From contig NZ_QAJR01000003.1 of the NCBI RefSeq assembly GCF_003852545.1, positions 2,832 through 37,537 on the forward strand: a stretch of 34,706 nt of DNA, written 5' to 3'. The position numbers and the translations under genes are program-made. This stretch comes from Acidovorax sp. FJL06 (GTDB lineage: Bacteria > Pseudomonadota > Gammaproteobacteria > Burkholderiales > Burkholderiaceae_C). Positions 15,121 through 24,479 of the stretch are shown in pieces (positions within the stretch are counted from its first letter, which is position 1; each line of letters opens with the position of its first letter). The notes under the pieces were generated by a model that searched no databases, had not been told where the DNA came from, and saw nothing but the letters and a program-made list of their open reading frames with translations.

Positions 15121-15142
15121 GTGGATCTTTTGCCAGATCCAC
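15121..15142. promoter_or_regulatory. 8+8 inverted repeat and possible promoter for the GNAT gene
   Basis: GTGGATCT and AGATCCAC flank a six-base loop. TTGCCA (15130-15135) and TAGAGT (15151-15156) could be -35/-10 elements with a short 15-bp spacing, which would place the repeat over the promoter. MocR proteins often act as activators at such suboptimal promoters. Weak promoter match. Confidence 0.45.
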
Positions 15143-15205
15143 CAGAACCCTAGAGTCACGGGCTTCCACCACTTCTTTTTTTGGGCCCCCGGGGCCCCGC
15201 ACACC

Positions 15206-15925
15206 ATGGCTTCTTCCGTGAACGAACTGGCCCAGCCCATCGGCGCCCCCGTGCCCGGCTGGGCACCCCGCCCCCAACCCACCGGCGTGACCCTGGCGGG
15301 CCGCCACTGCCAGCTCGAACCCCTGCAGGCCGAGCGCCATGCGGCCGACCTGGACGCGGCCTACCGGCTCGCGCCGGACCCGCGCGCCTGGACCTACATG
15401 TTCACCAGCCCGTTCGACACGCCGCAGGACTACCTGCGCTACGCGCAGGGCGCCGCGCAGAGCACCGACCCGCGCCACTTCGCGGTGGTGGACCGGGCCA
15501 CAGGCAAGGCCGTGGGCACCCTGGCGCTGATGCGCATCGACCCCACCCACGGCGTGATCGAGGTGGGCAACGTGATGTTCTCGCCCCTGCTGCAGCAGAC
15601 CCCCGCTTCCACCGAGGCGCAGTTCCTGCTCATGGCCTATGTGTTCGACACGCTGGGCTACCGCCGCTACGAGTGGAAGTGCGACAGCCTCAACGCCCCC
15701 TCGCGGCGCACCGCCGCGCGCCTGGGTTTCCAGTTCGAGGGCATCTTCCGCCAGGCCGTGGTCTACAAGGGCCGCAACCGCGACACCGCCTGGTTCTCGG
15801 TCATCGACACCGAATGGCCGCTGCTGCGGCAGGCCTTCGAGGCCTGGCTGTCGGACGACAACCAGGATGCCCAGGGGCACCAACGGCGCTCGCTGACCGA
15901 GGTGCGCGCATCCCTCAGCCGCTGA
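15206..15925 (+). CDS. GNAT-family N-acetyltransferase (RimJ/RimL type)
   Basis: A 239-residue acetyl-CoA-dependent acetyltransferase. The Acetyltransf_3-like fold shows LAGRHCQLEPLQAERHAADL at the start, then GTLALMRIDPTHGVIEVGNVMFSP (the beta4 strand and acetyl-CoA approach), then TEAQFLLMAYVFDTLGYRRYEWKCDSLNAPSRRTAARLGFQFEGIFRQAVVYKGRNRD reported here only by its ends. The RR-A-LGF-EG pattern is typical of RimJ-like enzymes. It may acetylate an amine, antibiotic or protein N-terminus; the substrate is not visible. Divergence from the MocR regulator suggests control by it. The ribosome-binding site before 15206 is weak. Confidence 0.88.
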   Translation: MASSVNELAQPIGAPVPGWAPRPQPTGVTLAGRHCQLEPLQAERHAADLDAAYRLAPDPRAWTYMFTSPFDTPQDYLRYAQGAAQSTDPRHFAVVDRATGKAVGTLALMRIDPTHGVIEVGNVMFSPLLQQTPASTEAQFLLMAYVFDTLGYRRYEWKCDSLNAPSRRTAARLGFQFEGIFRQAVVYKGRNRDTAWFSVIDTEWPLLRQAFEAWLSDDNQDAQGHQRRSLTEVRASLSR

Positions 15926-16143
15926 GGTGGCACCGGCGGAAACTGCGTGGCAGGCGCCATGGAGCACTGTGTCGTGCACCCTTCTTCTGCACTGGCTGCA
16001 GGGATGACGCACTGGTATTGGACGCATACTCAATCGGCATAACCTGCGGCCCACACGCAGCGCAGGCCCCCCCTACACTTGCTGCGGGCCCCATGGGCCC
16101 GCCTTCCGAATTCCTACAGAGCAAAAACCAAGGAGCACCCCCG

Positions 16144-17928
16144 ATGAACATCCGACACACGCTGTTGGCCTCCAGCCTGGCGCTGGCCCTGGCCAGCCTC
16201 ACGGCCTGCGGCAACACGCCGACCACGGCAGCGGCCCCCGCGCCCGCCGTGCAGCAAACGGCAGCCGCCCAGGCCGCCAGCGCCGCCTACGACTTCGACA
16301 TGGACGTGTTCCACCCGGTGGTGGCGCGCAATGGCATGGTCGCCACCGAGCAGGAACTGGCCTCGCAAGTGGGCCTGGACATCCTCAAGGCCGGCGGCAA
16401 CGCGGTGGACGCGGCCGTGGGCATCGGCTTTGCGCTGGCCGTGGCCCTGCCCAACGCGGGCAACCTGGGCGGCGGCGGCTTCATGGTGGTGCACGACGCC
16501 AAGACCGGCAAGAGCGTGGCGCTGGACTTCCGCGAAGTGGCGCCCATCAAGGCCACGCGCGACATGTACCTCGATGCCAAGGGCAATGTGGTGAACGGCA
16601 AGTCGCTCTACACCCACTACGCTGTGGGCGTGCCCGGCACCGTGGCCGGCATGGAGCATGCGCTCAAGAGCTGGGGCACCCTGCCCCTGTCGCGCGTGAT
16701 CGCGCCCGCCATCGAACTGGCCGACAAGGGCTTCCCGGTCAGCGAGACGCTGGCCAAGATCCTGCAGCAGGAAAAGAAGAACATGGGCCAATGGCCCGCC
16801 ACCCAGGCCATCTTCTGGAAAAACGGCGAACCCCTGAAGGTGGGCGACCCGCTGGTACAAAAGGACCTGGCCCAGTCCATGCGCCTGATCGGCCAGCAGG
16901 GCGCCAAGGCCTTCTACGAAGGCGAGATCGCCCAGAAGATCGCCGCCGAGATGGCTCCCCACGCGGGCGCTATCAGCCTGCAGGACCTGCGCGAATACAA
17001 GGTGGCCGAGCGTGTGCCCACGCGCGGCACCTACCGCGGCTATGAGATCGTGACCATGCCGCCACCCTCCTCGGGCGGCCCGCACCTGGTGCAGATCCTG
17101 AACATGCTGGAGCCCCTGCCCCTGGCCCAGTGGGGCCCGAACAGCGCTCAGACCATCCACTACATGGCCGAAAGCAGCAAGCTGGCCTATGCCGACCGCT
17201 CCGAATACCTGGGCGACCCGGACTTCGTGAAGGTGCCGCAGAAGGGCCTGACCTCCAAGCGCTACGCCGAATCGCTGGCCAAGGGCATCGACGCCAACCG
17301 CGCGCGCCCGGCCAAGGAGATCAAGCCCGGCCAGCCCCAGCCGTATGAAAGCGACCAGACCACCCACTACTCGGTGGTGGACAAGGCCGGCAACGCCGTG
17401 GCCGTGACGTACACGCTGAACACCAACTTCGGCAGCGGCATCGTCGCCAAGGGCACGGGCATCTTGCTCAACAACGAGATGGACGACTTCTCGGCCAAGC
17501 CCGGCGTGGCCAACGCCTACGGCCTGGTCGGCGGTGACGCCAACGCAGTTGCAGCCAAGAAGCGCCCCCTGTCGTCCATGACGCCCACCCTGGTGCTCAA
17601 GGACGGCAAGCCCACGCTGGTGACCGGCAGCCCCGGCGGCGCGCGCATCATCACCACGGTGCTGCAAACGGTGGTCAACACCATCGACTTCGGCATGAAC
17701 CCCGCCGAAGCCGCTGCCGCACCCCGCGTGCACCACCAGTGGACGCCCGACGAGCTGCGCGTGGAAAAGGGCCTCTCGCCCGACACCATCGCCCTGCTCA
17801 AGCAGCGTGGCCACAACATCGCGGTCAAGCCGTCGATGGGCCGCACGCAGACCATCCAGATCCGGGGCGGCGCGCTGTACGGCTACTCGGACCCGCGCAA
17901 CCCAGATGGGAAGACGCTGGGGTATTGA
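16144..17928 (+). CDS. ggt: Gamma-glutamyltransferase, predicted lipoprotein
   Basis: Hydrolyses or transfers the gamma-glutamyl group of glutathione and related compounds in the envelope. The 594-residue precursor has a signal peptide ending in the lipobox LTAC (Cys22), whereas the E. coli enzyme is soluble in the periplasm. The large-subunit signature GGNAVDAAVGIGFALAV and LGGGGFMVVHD is followed by autocleavage at ESDQ/TTHYSVVD. Thr406 becomes the nucleophile of the small subunit. Substrate-loop residues LLNNEMDDFSAKPG and RPLSSMTPT, and the GSPGGARIITT oxyanion region, are all intact. AAGGAG lies nine bases before the ATG. A terminator follows. It has no obvious link to purines beyond nitrogen salvage. 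Confidence 0.95.
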   Translation: MNIRHTLLASSLALALASLTACGNTPTTAAAPAPAVQQTAAAQAASAAYDFDMDVFHPVVARNGMVATEQELASQVGLDILKAGGNAVDAAVGIGFALAVALPNAGNLGGGGFMVVHDAKTGKSVALDFREVAPIKATRDMYLDAKGNVVNGKSLYTHYAVGVPGTVAGMEHALKSWGTLPLSRVIAPAIELADKGFPVSETLAKILQQEKKNMGQWPATQAIFWKNGEPLKVGDPLVQKDLAQSMRLIGQQGAKAFYEGEIAQKIAAEMAPHAGAISLQDLREYKVAERVPTRGTYRGYEIVTMPPPSSGGPHLVQILNMLEPLPLAQWGPNSAQTIHYMAESSKLAYADRSEYLGDPDFVKVPQKGLTSKRYAESLAKGIDANRARPAKEIKPGQPQPYESDQTTHYSVVDKAGNAVAVTYTLNTNFGSGIVAKGTGILLNNEMDDFSAKPGVANAYGLVGGDANAVAAKKRPLSSMTPTLVLKDGKPTLVTGSPGGARIITTVLQTVVNTIDFGMNPAEAAAAPRVHHQWTPDELRVEKGLSPDTIALLKQRGHNIAVKPSMGRTQTIQIRGGALYGYSDPRNPDGKTLGY

Positions 17929-17982
17929 TTGCTATTCTATTGATAGCTGCTTGCGCTTGATAGACAAGCGGTAGCGGCCCTT
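17929..17982. repeat. Intergenic repeat, Comamonadaceae TAGCTGCTTGCGCTTGA family
   Basis: The stretch begins immediately after the ggt stop and contains ATTGATAGCTGCTTGCGCT and TAGACAAGCGGTAGCGGCC, which pair imperfectly as a hairpin. Related copies are at 22848-22922 and 32977-33029. From memory this motif family is scattered between genes in Acidovorax-type genomes. Confidence 0.65.
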
Positions 17983-17991
17983 CAAACCGAG

Positions 17992-18024
17992 AATCCCGCT
18001 CGCCGAAAGGCCAGCGGGATTTTT
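17992..18024 (+). terminator. Rho-independent terminator after ggt
   Basis: AATCCCGCT (17992-18000) pairs with AGCGGGATT (18013-18021) across a 12-base loop, followed by TTTT-type bases. It directly follows the repeat and precedes the glxR stop on the other strand. Confidence 0.7.
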
Positions 18025-18038
18025 CATGGTGGCCTGCG

Positions 18039-18953
18039 TCAGGCGGGCGATGCCTGCCCGATCTCGAAATTCGCCATCTTCTCCAGCGCCCGCACCATCG
18101 CCGAGTGGTCCCACCCCTGACCGCCATGCGCCACGCAGGCATTGAACAGCTCCTGCGCCATGGCCGTATTGGGCAGCGGCACGCCCAGCGCCCGCGCGCT
18201 CGACAGCGCAAGGTTCAAGTCCTTCTGGTGCAGCCCGATGCGAAAGCCGGGGTCGAAGGTGCGCCGGATCATGCGTTCGGCGTGCACCTCCAGGATCTTG
18301 GACGAGGCGAACCCGCCCAGCAGCGCCTGGCGCACGCGGGCCGGATCGGCGCCCGCGCGGGCGGCGAAGAGCAGCGCTTCGGCCACGGCCTCGATGTTCA
18401 GGGCGACGATGATCTGGTTGGCCACCTTGGCGGTCTGGCCGTCGCCGTTGCCGCCCACCAGGGTGATGTTCTTGCCCAGGCGCTCGAACAGCGGCTTGAT
18501 GCGATCGAACACCACCTCGGGGCCGCCAACCATGATGGACAGGGTGGCGTTCTTCGCGCCCAGCTCGCCGCCCGAGACGGGCGCGTCCAGGTACTGCGCG
18601 CCCACGGCCTCGATGCGCGCCGCGAAGTCCTTGGTGGCCACGGGCGAGATGGAACTCATGTCCACCACCACCTTGCCCGTACTGCCCTTGAGGCCCTGGG
18701 CCACGCCATCGGCGCCGAACAGCACCTTCTCCACATCGGGCGTGTCGGGCAGCATCAGAAAGACGATATCGGCCCGCTCGGCCACGCCACGCGCGGTGGT
18801 GCACTGCGTGGCGCTGCTCTCTGCGATCTGCGGCGCCACGCGGCCGCGCGTGTGCACGTAGAGCTGGTGGCCCGCGGCGATGAGGTGCCCGCACATGGGC
18901 GCGCCCATGATGCCCAGGCCGATGAAACCGAGTTTGAGGGGGGTGTCGGTCAT
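18039..18953 (-). CDS. glxR: Tartronate semialdehyde reductase (2-hydroxy-3-oxopropionate reductase)
   Basis: NAD(P)H-dependent reduction of tartronate semialdehyde to D-glycerate. The 304-residue member of the beta-hydroxyacid dehydrogenase family has the N-terminal nucleotide-binding motif GFIGLGIMGAPM, the substrate loop DAPVSGGELGAKNATLSIMVGG, and the catalytic Lys region GDGQTAKVANQIIVALNIEAV. The C-terminal HQKDLNLAL is also conserved. AAGGAG lies nine bases before the ATG. It is the last gene of the gcl-hyi-glxR unit, 50 bp after hyi. Close relatives act on other 3-hydroxyacids, but the context fixes the assignment. Confidence 0.94.
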   Translation of the reverse strand: MTDTPLKLGFIGLGIMGAPMCGHLIAAGHQLYVHTRGRVAPQIAESSATQCTTARGVAERADIVFLMLPDTPDVEKVLFGADGVAQGLKGSTGKVVVDMSSISPVATKDFAARIEAVGAQYLDAPVSGGELGAKNATLSIMVGGPEVVFDRIKPLFERLGKNITLVGGNGDGQTAKVANQIIVALNIEAVAEALLFAARAGADPARVRQALLGGFASSKILEVHAERMIRRTFDPGFRIGLHQKDLNLALSSARALGVPLPNTAMAQELFNACVAHGGQGWDHSAMVRALEKMANFEIGQASPA

Positions 18954-19003
18954 GTTCGTGTTCTCCTTGTGTTGTGGTGGTTCGTCCAAGCGATGGTTCT
19001 GGG

Positions 19004-19783
19004 TCATGCCGTGAGCGCCGTCCGCCACCCCAGGCCAACCTCGGTGGTGCGTGCAGGCTTGTACTCGCAGCCCACCCAGCCCTCGTATCCGATGCGGTCC
19101 AGGTGCGCGAACAGGTAGCGGTAGTTGATCTCGCCCGTGCCCGGCTCGTTGCGGCCGGGGTTGTCGGCCACCTGCACATGGCCGATGCGCGCCAGGTGCT
19201 TTTGCAGCGTGGTGGCCAGCTCGCCTTCGGTGCGCTGCGCGTGGTAGATGTCGTACTGCACAAAGGCATTGCTGGCATCCACCTCGTCCAGGATGGCCAC
19301 CGCCTGGTCCGTGCGGGTCAGGTAAAAGCCTGGGATGTCGAACGGGTTGATGGGCTCGATCAGCAGGCGCAGCCCGGCCGCCTTCAGCTCCGTGGCCGCG
19401 AAGCGCAGGTTGTCGACGAAGGTGGCGCGCAGGCTGGCGGCGTCCACGCCCGCGGGCGCCTTGCCGGCCAGGCAGTTGAGCTGCGGCACACCCAGCGCCT
19501 TGGCATAGGTGATGGCGCGGGCCACGCCGGCGCGGAATTCCGCCACCCGCGCGGGGTCGACGGCAATGCCACGCTCGCCCGCGTCCCAGTCGCCCGCAGG
19601 CAGGTTGTGCAGCACGATCTGCAGCTTGTGCGCGTCGATCTGCGCACGCAGCTCCTCGGGCGTGTGGGCATAGGGAAAGAGGAACTCTACGGCTTCGAAT
19701 CCAGCGTGGGCAGCGCGCTCGAAACGGTCGATGAAAGGCACCTCGGTGAACAGCATGCTGAGGTTGGCAGCAAAACGGGGCAT
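19004..19783 (-). CDS. hyi: Hydroxypyruvate isomerase
   Basis: Interconverts hydroxypyruvate and tartronate semialdehyde. The 259-residue TIM-barrel protein of the xylose-isomerase-like family begins MPRFAANLSMLFTEVPF, the Hyi signature. It contains FEAVEFLFPY, the metal-site Glu in RLLIEPINPFDIPGFYL, FVQYDIYHAQRTEG, VQVADNPGRNEPGTGEI and the closing Glu in WVGCEYKP. GGAG lies nine bases before the ATG. It sits between gcl and glxR in the standard order for this pathway. A gap of 188 bp to gcl holds a hairpin repeat. Confidence 0.95.
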   Translation of the reverse strand: MPRFAANLSMLFTEVPFIDRFERAAHAGFEAVEFLFPYAHTPEELRAQIDAHKLQIVLHNLPAGDWDAGERGIAVDPARVAEFRAGVARAITYAKALGVPQLNCLAGKAPAGVDAASLRATFVDNLRFAATELKAAGLRLLIEPINPFDIPGFYLTRTDQAVAILDEVDASNAFVQYDIYHAQRTEGELATTLQKHLARIGHVQVADNPGRNEPGTGEINYRYLFAHLDRIGYEGWVGCEYKPARTTEVGLGWRTALTA

Positions 19784-19859
19784 GGGGAAGTCTCCGGTGG
19801 CAATGAATAAAAAAGTGGGGACGGTGCGGGCCAGGCAAGGCGGGGCAGGCTCCCACCCA

Positions 19860-19925
19860 CCGTTCGGGCTGAGCCTGTCGAAGCCGGGGTACGGGGATGG
19901 CCTTCGACAGGCTCAGGCTGAACGG
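19860..19925. repeat. Long inverted repeat of the CCGTTCGGGCTGAG type
   Basis: The left arm (19860-19885) begins CCGTTCGGGCTGAGCC and runs through CTGTCGAAGCC. The right arm (19899-19925) is its near-exact reverse complement, ending CAGGCTGAACGG. The loop is about 13 bases. This is a dispersed repeat known to me from many proteobacteria. It lies between gcl and hyi and may act as an RNA processing or attenuation structure. The first 12 bases recur at the window's right end. Confidence 0.75.
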
Positions 19926-19971
19926 GTGTAGGCAGGAAAAGGGCTTCAGCCCGGCCCAGGCCGGTGCCGCC

Positions 19972-21762
<1,791 letters not shown>

Positions 21763-21849
21763 TGCACATCTCCTTCGGTTGGTGGTCGGTTGATGTGGCA
21801 ACTCTAGGCAAGCACCCGTTGTGGCGGAAGGTGGCAGCAGACCATAAAA

Positions 21850-21870
21850 TTTATTCCACACAGGAATAAA
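21850..21870. promoter_or_regulatory. LysR-type operator between gcl and its regulator
   Basis: TTTATTCC, five bases, then the exact complement GGAATAAA. The T-N11-A pattern (ATTCC-N5-GGAAT) fits LysR sites. It is the only A/T-rich, symmetrical element in the 156-bp divergent gap. Confidence 0.65.
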
Positions 21871-21918
21871 CCATGGCGGCAGTGCGCGCCACCATGCACA
21901 GCACAGGAGACAACCACG

Positions 21919-22848
21919 ATGGACCGGCTCGATGCCATGGAAATGTTCGTACGGGTGGTGGAAACCGGCAGCTTCACCAAGGTGGCGCGCGAGTTCGCCA
22001 CCACGCAGCCCACGGTGACCAAGCAGGTCGCGGCGATGGAGGCGCACCTGAAGGTGCGGCTGCTCAACCGCAACACACGCGGCGTGAGCCTGACCGAGCC
22101 CGGCGCGCTGTACTACGAGAAGTGCAAGGCCATCGTGACCGACGTGGCCGACGCCGAGAGCGTGGTGCGCGTGCGCCAGACGCAGGTGCACGGCCAACTG
22201 CGGGTGGGCAGCTCGGTGGCGTTCGGGCGGCGCGTGGTGGTGCCGCTGGCGCTGGAGTTCATGGCGCAAAACCCGCAGGTGCAGCTGGACCTGAGCTTCG
22301 AGGACCGCTACACCGACCTGGTGGCCAACGGCATTGACGTGGCGATCCGCCTGGGCAAGCTGGCCGACTCGGCCCTGGGTGCGCGCACGCTGGGCATGAA
22401 CCCCTGGGTGCTGGTGGCCTCGCCCACCTACCTGAAGAAGCGCGGCACGCCGCGCCGGCCGTCTGACCTCAAGGACCACGCCACGCTGATCTACAGCAGC
22501 GTGCAGGGCAACGACCTGTGGCGGCTGCGCAATGCGAGCGGCGAGGCGGTGTCGGTGCCCGTCACGGGGCGGCTGCGGTCCAACAACCTCTCGGCGCTGC
22601 TGGCGGCGGCGCGCGCGCACATGGGCATCGCGGCGCTGCCGCACTACGTGGCGGTGGAATCGCTGGCGGCCGGGCGCGTGGTGGAGGTGCTCAAGACCTG
22701 CCGCCTGCCCGAGCAAGAGATCCATGCGGTCTACCCCTCGCCGCGCCTGGTGCCACAGAAGGTGCAGGCCTTCGTTGCCTTTTTGCAGGGGCGTTTCGGC
22801 AAGGACTGGGTGGCGTCCTTGCCGCGCGAGGGGTCGTCAAAAAAGTGA
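21919..22848 (+). CDS. LysR-family regulator of the glyoxylate (gcl) operon
   Basis: A 309-residue regulator. The N-terminal winged helix (1-60) has [30 protein letters not shown], quoted by its ends SFTKVAR and QVAAME. The PBP2-like effector domain runs from about 90 to 295, with [21 protein letters not shown] at its start and [12 protein letters not shown] midway. It is of the CrgA-like branch. Its ATG is 156 bp from the divergent gcl ATG, with the 8+8 inverted repeat in between, so it very likely activates or represses gcl-hyi-glxR in response to glyoxylate, tartronate or a ureide. The stop codon lies at the edge of an intergenic repeat. Confidence 0.92.
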   Translation: MDRLDAMEMFVRVVETGSFTKVAREFATTQPTVTKQVAAMEAHLKVRLLNRNTRGVSLTEPGALYYEKCKAIVTDVADAESVVRVRQTQVHGQLRVGSSVAFGRRVVVPLALEFMAQNPQVQLDLSFEDRYTDLVANGIDVAIRLGKLADSALGARTLGMNPWVLVASPTYLKKRGTPRRPSDLKDHATLIYSSVQGNDLWRLRNASGEAVSVPVTGRLRSNNLSALLAAARAHMGIAALPHYVAVESLAAGRVVEVLKTCRLPEQEIHAVYPSPRLVPQKVQAFVAFLQGRFGKDWVASLPREGSSKK

Positions 22849-22922
22849 GCTGCTTGCGCTTGCCAGTCAACATTTTTCGGCAGTTTCTGCCTGAAGGCCG
22901 CACGGGGCAAGCGCCAGCCGCT
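22848..22922. repeat. Intergenic repeat with terminal inverted arms, overlapping both stop codons
   Basis: AGCTGCTTGCGCTTGCC (22848-22864) pairs with GGCAAGCGCCAGCCGCT (22906-22922), 14 of 17 matched. The inner bases contain a smaller palindrome GGCAGTTTCTGCC. The element lies between the convergent lysR and glycerate kinase genes and touches both stop codons. It could act as a bidirectional terminator. Same family as 17929-17982. Confidence 0.65.
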
Positions 22923-24261
22923 ACAAAATCAGGATCGCCCGGAAGTCGTTCACGTTGGTGTGCGTGGGCCCGGTGATGACCAAGTCGCCCACCGCATCGA
23001 AGTAGCCATACGCATCGTTGCGGTCCAGGTGGTCCGCGATGGAGAGGCCCTGCGCCGCAGCACGCGCCAGGGTGTCGGGCGCGACGCGGGCGCCGGCGTT
23101 GTCTTCCACGCCGTCAATGCCGTCGGTGTCTGCCGCCAGGGCCCATACGCCTGCTTGCCCTTGCAGCGCCTGTGCCAGGCCCATGCAGAACTCGCCCGCC
23201 CGGCCGCCCCGGCCTTTGGCCGCGCCCGGTGCACGCGGGCGGATGGTGACGGTGGTCTCGCCGCCCGAGAGGATCACGCAGGGCCGCGCAAACGGCTGGC
23301 CGTGCCGCGCCACCGCCCGTGCCAGCGCGGCGTGCACCTTGCCCACCTCGCGCGATTCGCCCTCGATCTCGTCGGACAGGATGTAGGCCGGCACGCCCGC
23401 CGCCCGCGCGGCCTCTGCGGCCGCCTCCAGCGACTGCTGGGGCGTGGCCGTCATGTGCACGGCGTGGCCCGCAAACACGGCGTCGCCGGGCTTGGGGGTT
23501 TCCAGATCGCCCGCCTGCAGCGCGGCACGCACGCCGGCGGGGATGTCGATGCGGTAACGCGCCAGGATGGCCAGCGCGTCGGCGCAGGTGGTGGCGTCGG
23601 GCACCGTGGGGCCGCTGGCGATGACCGAGGGGTCGTCGCCCGGCACGTCGCTGATGGTGAGCGTGACCACGCGTGCGGGGGCGCAGGCCGCCGCCAGCCG
23701 CCCGCCCTTGATGCGCGAGAGGTGCTTGCGCACGCAGTTCATCTCGTCGATGGCGGCACCGCTCTCCAGCAGGGCCTTGTTGATGCGCTGCTTGTCTTCG
23801 AGCGCGAGGCCCTCGGCCGGCAGCGTGAGCAGGGCCGAGCCCCCGCCCGAGATCAGGCACAGCACCAGGTCGTTGGCGGTCAGGCCCTGCGTCAGCGCCA
23901 GGATGTGCTGCGCGGCGGCCAGACCGGCCGCATCGGGCACCGGGTGCGCGGCCTCGACCACCTCGATGCGCTGCGGCAGGCCTTCGGGCCGGGGCGGCGT
24001 GTGGTGGTAGCGCGTGACCACCAGGCCCGACAGCGGGGCGTCGGCCGGCCACAGCGCCTCCACCGCCTGCGCCATGGCGCCGCCGGCCTTGCCCGCACCC
24101 AGCACCAGGGTGCGGCCACCGCTCTCGGGGCTGGGCGGGGCGGGCAGGAAGGCGGCGGTGTTGTGCAGCGGCAGCGCGCGGCGCACGGCCACGCGGTACA
24201 GGTATTCAAGAAATTCGCCGCTCTGACGAACGGGGTCGGGCACGGTGTGGGGGGTGGTCAT
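22921..24261 (-). CDS. Glycerate 2-kinase (MOFRL family)
   Basis: Phosphorylates D-glycerate to 2-phosphoglycerate, linking the glyoxylate branch to glycolysis. The 446-residue protein shows LVLGAGKAGGAMAQAVEAL, the substrate loop LCLISGGGSALLTLP, NCVRKHLSRIKGGRLA, ISDVPGDDPSVIASGPT, and the C-terminal MOFRL region ILSGGETTVTIR, GGRAGEFCMGLA and ADTDGIDG. This is the GckA/TtuD-type family, not the GlxK family. It is transcribed toward the lysR gene and divergent from the dctA-like symporter, 218 bp apart. Its upstream gap holds tandem GntR-type sites nearer the symporter. Confidence 0.93.
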   Translation of the reverse strand: MTTPHTVPDPVRQSGEFLEYLYRVAVRRALPLHNTAAFLPAPPSPESGGRTLVLGAGKAGGAMAQAVEALWPADAPLSGLVVTRYHHTPPRPEGLPQRIEVVEAAHPVPDAAGLAAAQHILALTQGLTANDLVLCLISGGGSALLTLPAEGLALEDKQRINKALLESGAAIDEMNCVRKHLSRIKGGRLAAACAPARVVTLTISDVPGDDPSVIASGPTVPDATTCADALAILARYRIDIPAGVRAALQAGDLETPKPGDAVFAGHAVHMTATPQQSLEAAAEAARAAGVPAYILSDEIEGESREVGKVHAALARAVARHGQPFARPCVILSGGETTVTIRPRAPGAAKGRGGRAGEFCMGLAQALQGQAGVWALAADTDGIDGVEDNAGARVAPDTLARAAAQGLSIADHLDRNDAYGYFDAVGDLVITGPTHTNVNDFRAILIL

Positions 24262-24409
24262 GGGTGGTCGTCTCCGCGGGCGATTGTGGGGCCACGGCCG
24301 CCCAGCCACCCATGCGCCAAAGTCAAAAGTACTTCAACCCTGGTGGCGATGGCTGTGCGCCGCCTGGGCGACACAGCCCGGGATAACCCCATGTTCTGGC
24401 CTCCAACAC

Positions 24410-24432
24410 TTGTCTACAGTTCTTGTATGCAA
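24410..24432 (+). promoter_or_regulatory. Tandem GntR-type operators before the dctA-like gene
   Basis: TTGTCTACAG (24410-24419) and TTGTATGCAA (24423-24432) are two imperfect copies of a TTGTATACAA-type FCD-GntR site, starting 13 bp apart. They end 47 bp before the symporter ATG. The second gene of the unit encodes the likely regulator. Confidence 0.6.
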
Positions 24433-24479
24433 GATTGATTGCAGCACCACTCCATCCTTTTTCTCCGCAAAGGGTTCCC

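Noticed and set aside
24330-24360. Sigma-54-like match GGTGGCGATGGCTGTGC upstream of the dctA-like gene
   Set aside because: GG and GC spacing is right, but four consensus bases are wrong and it lies far from the likely start; the tandem GntR sites explain the promoter region better.
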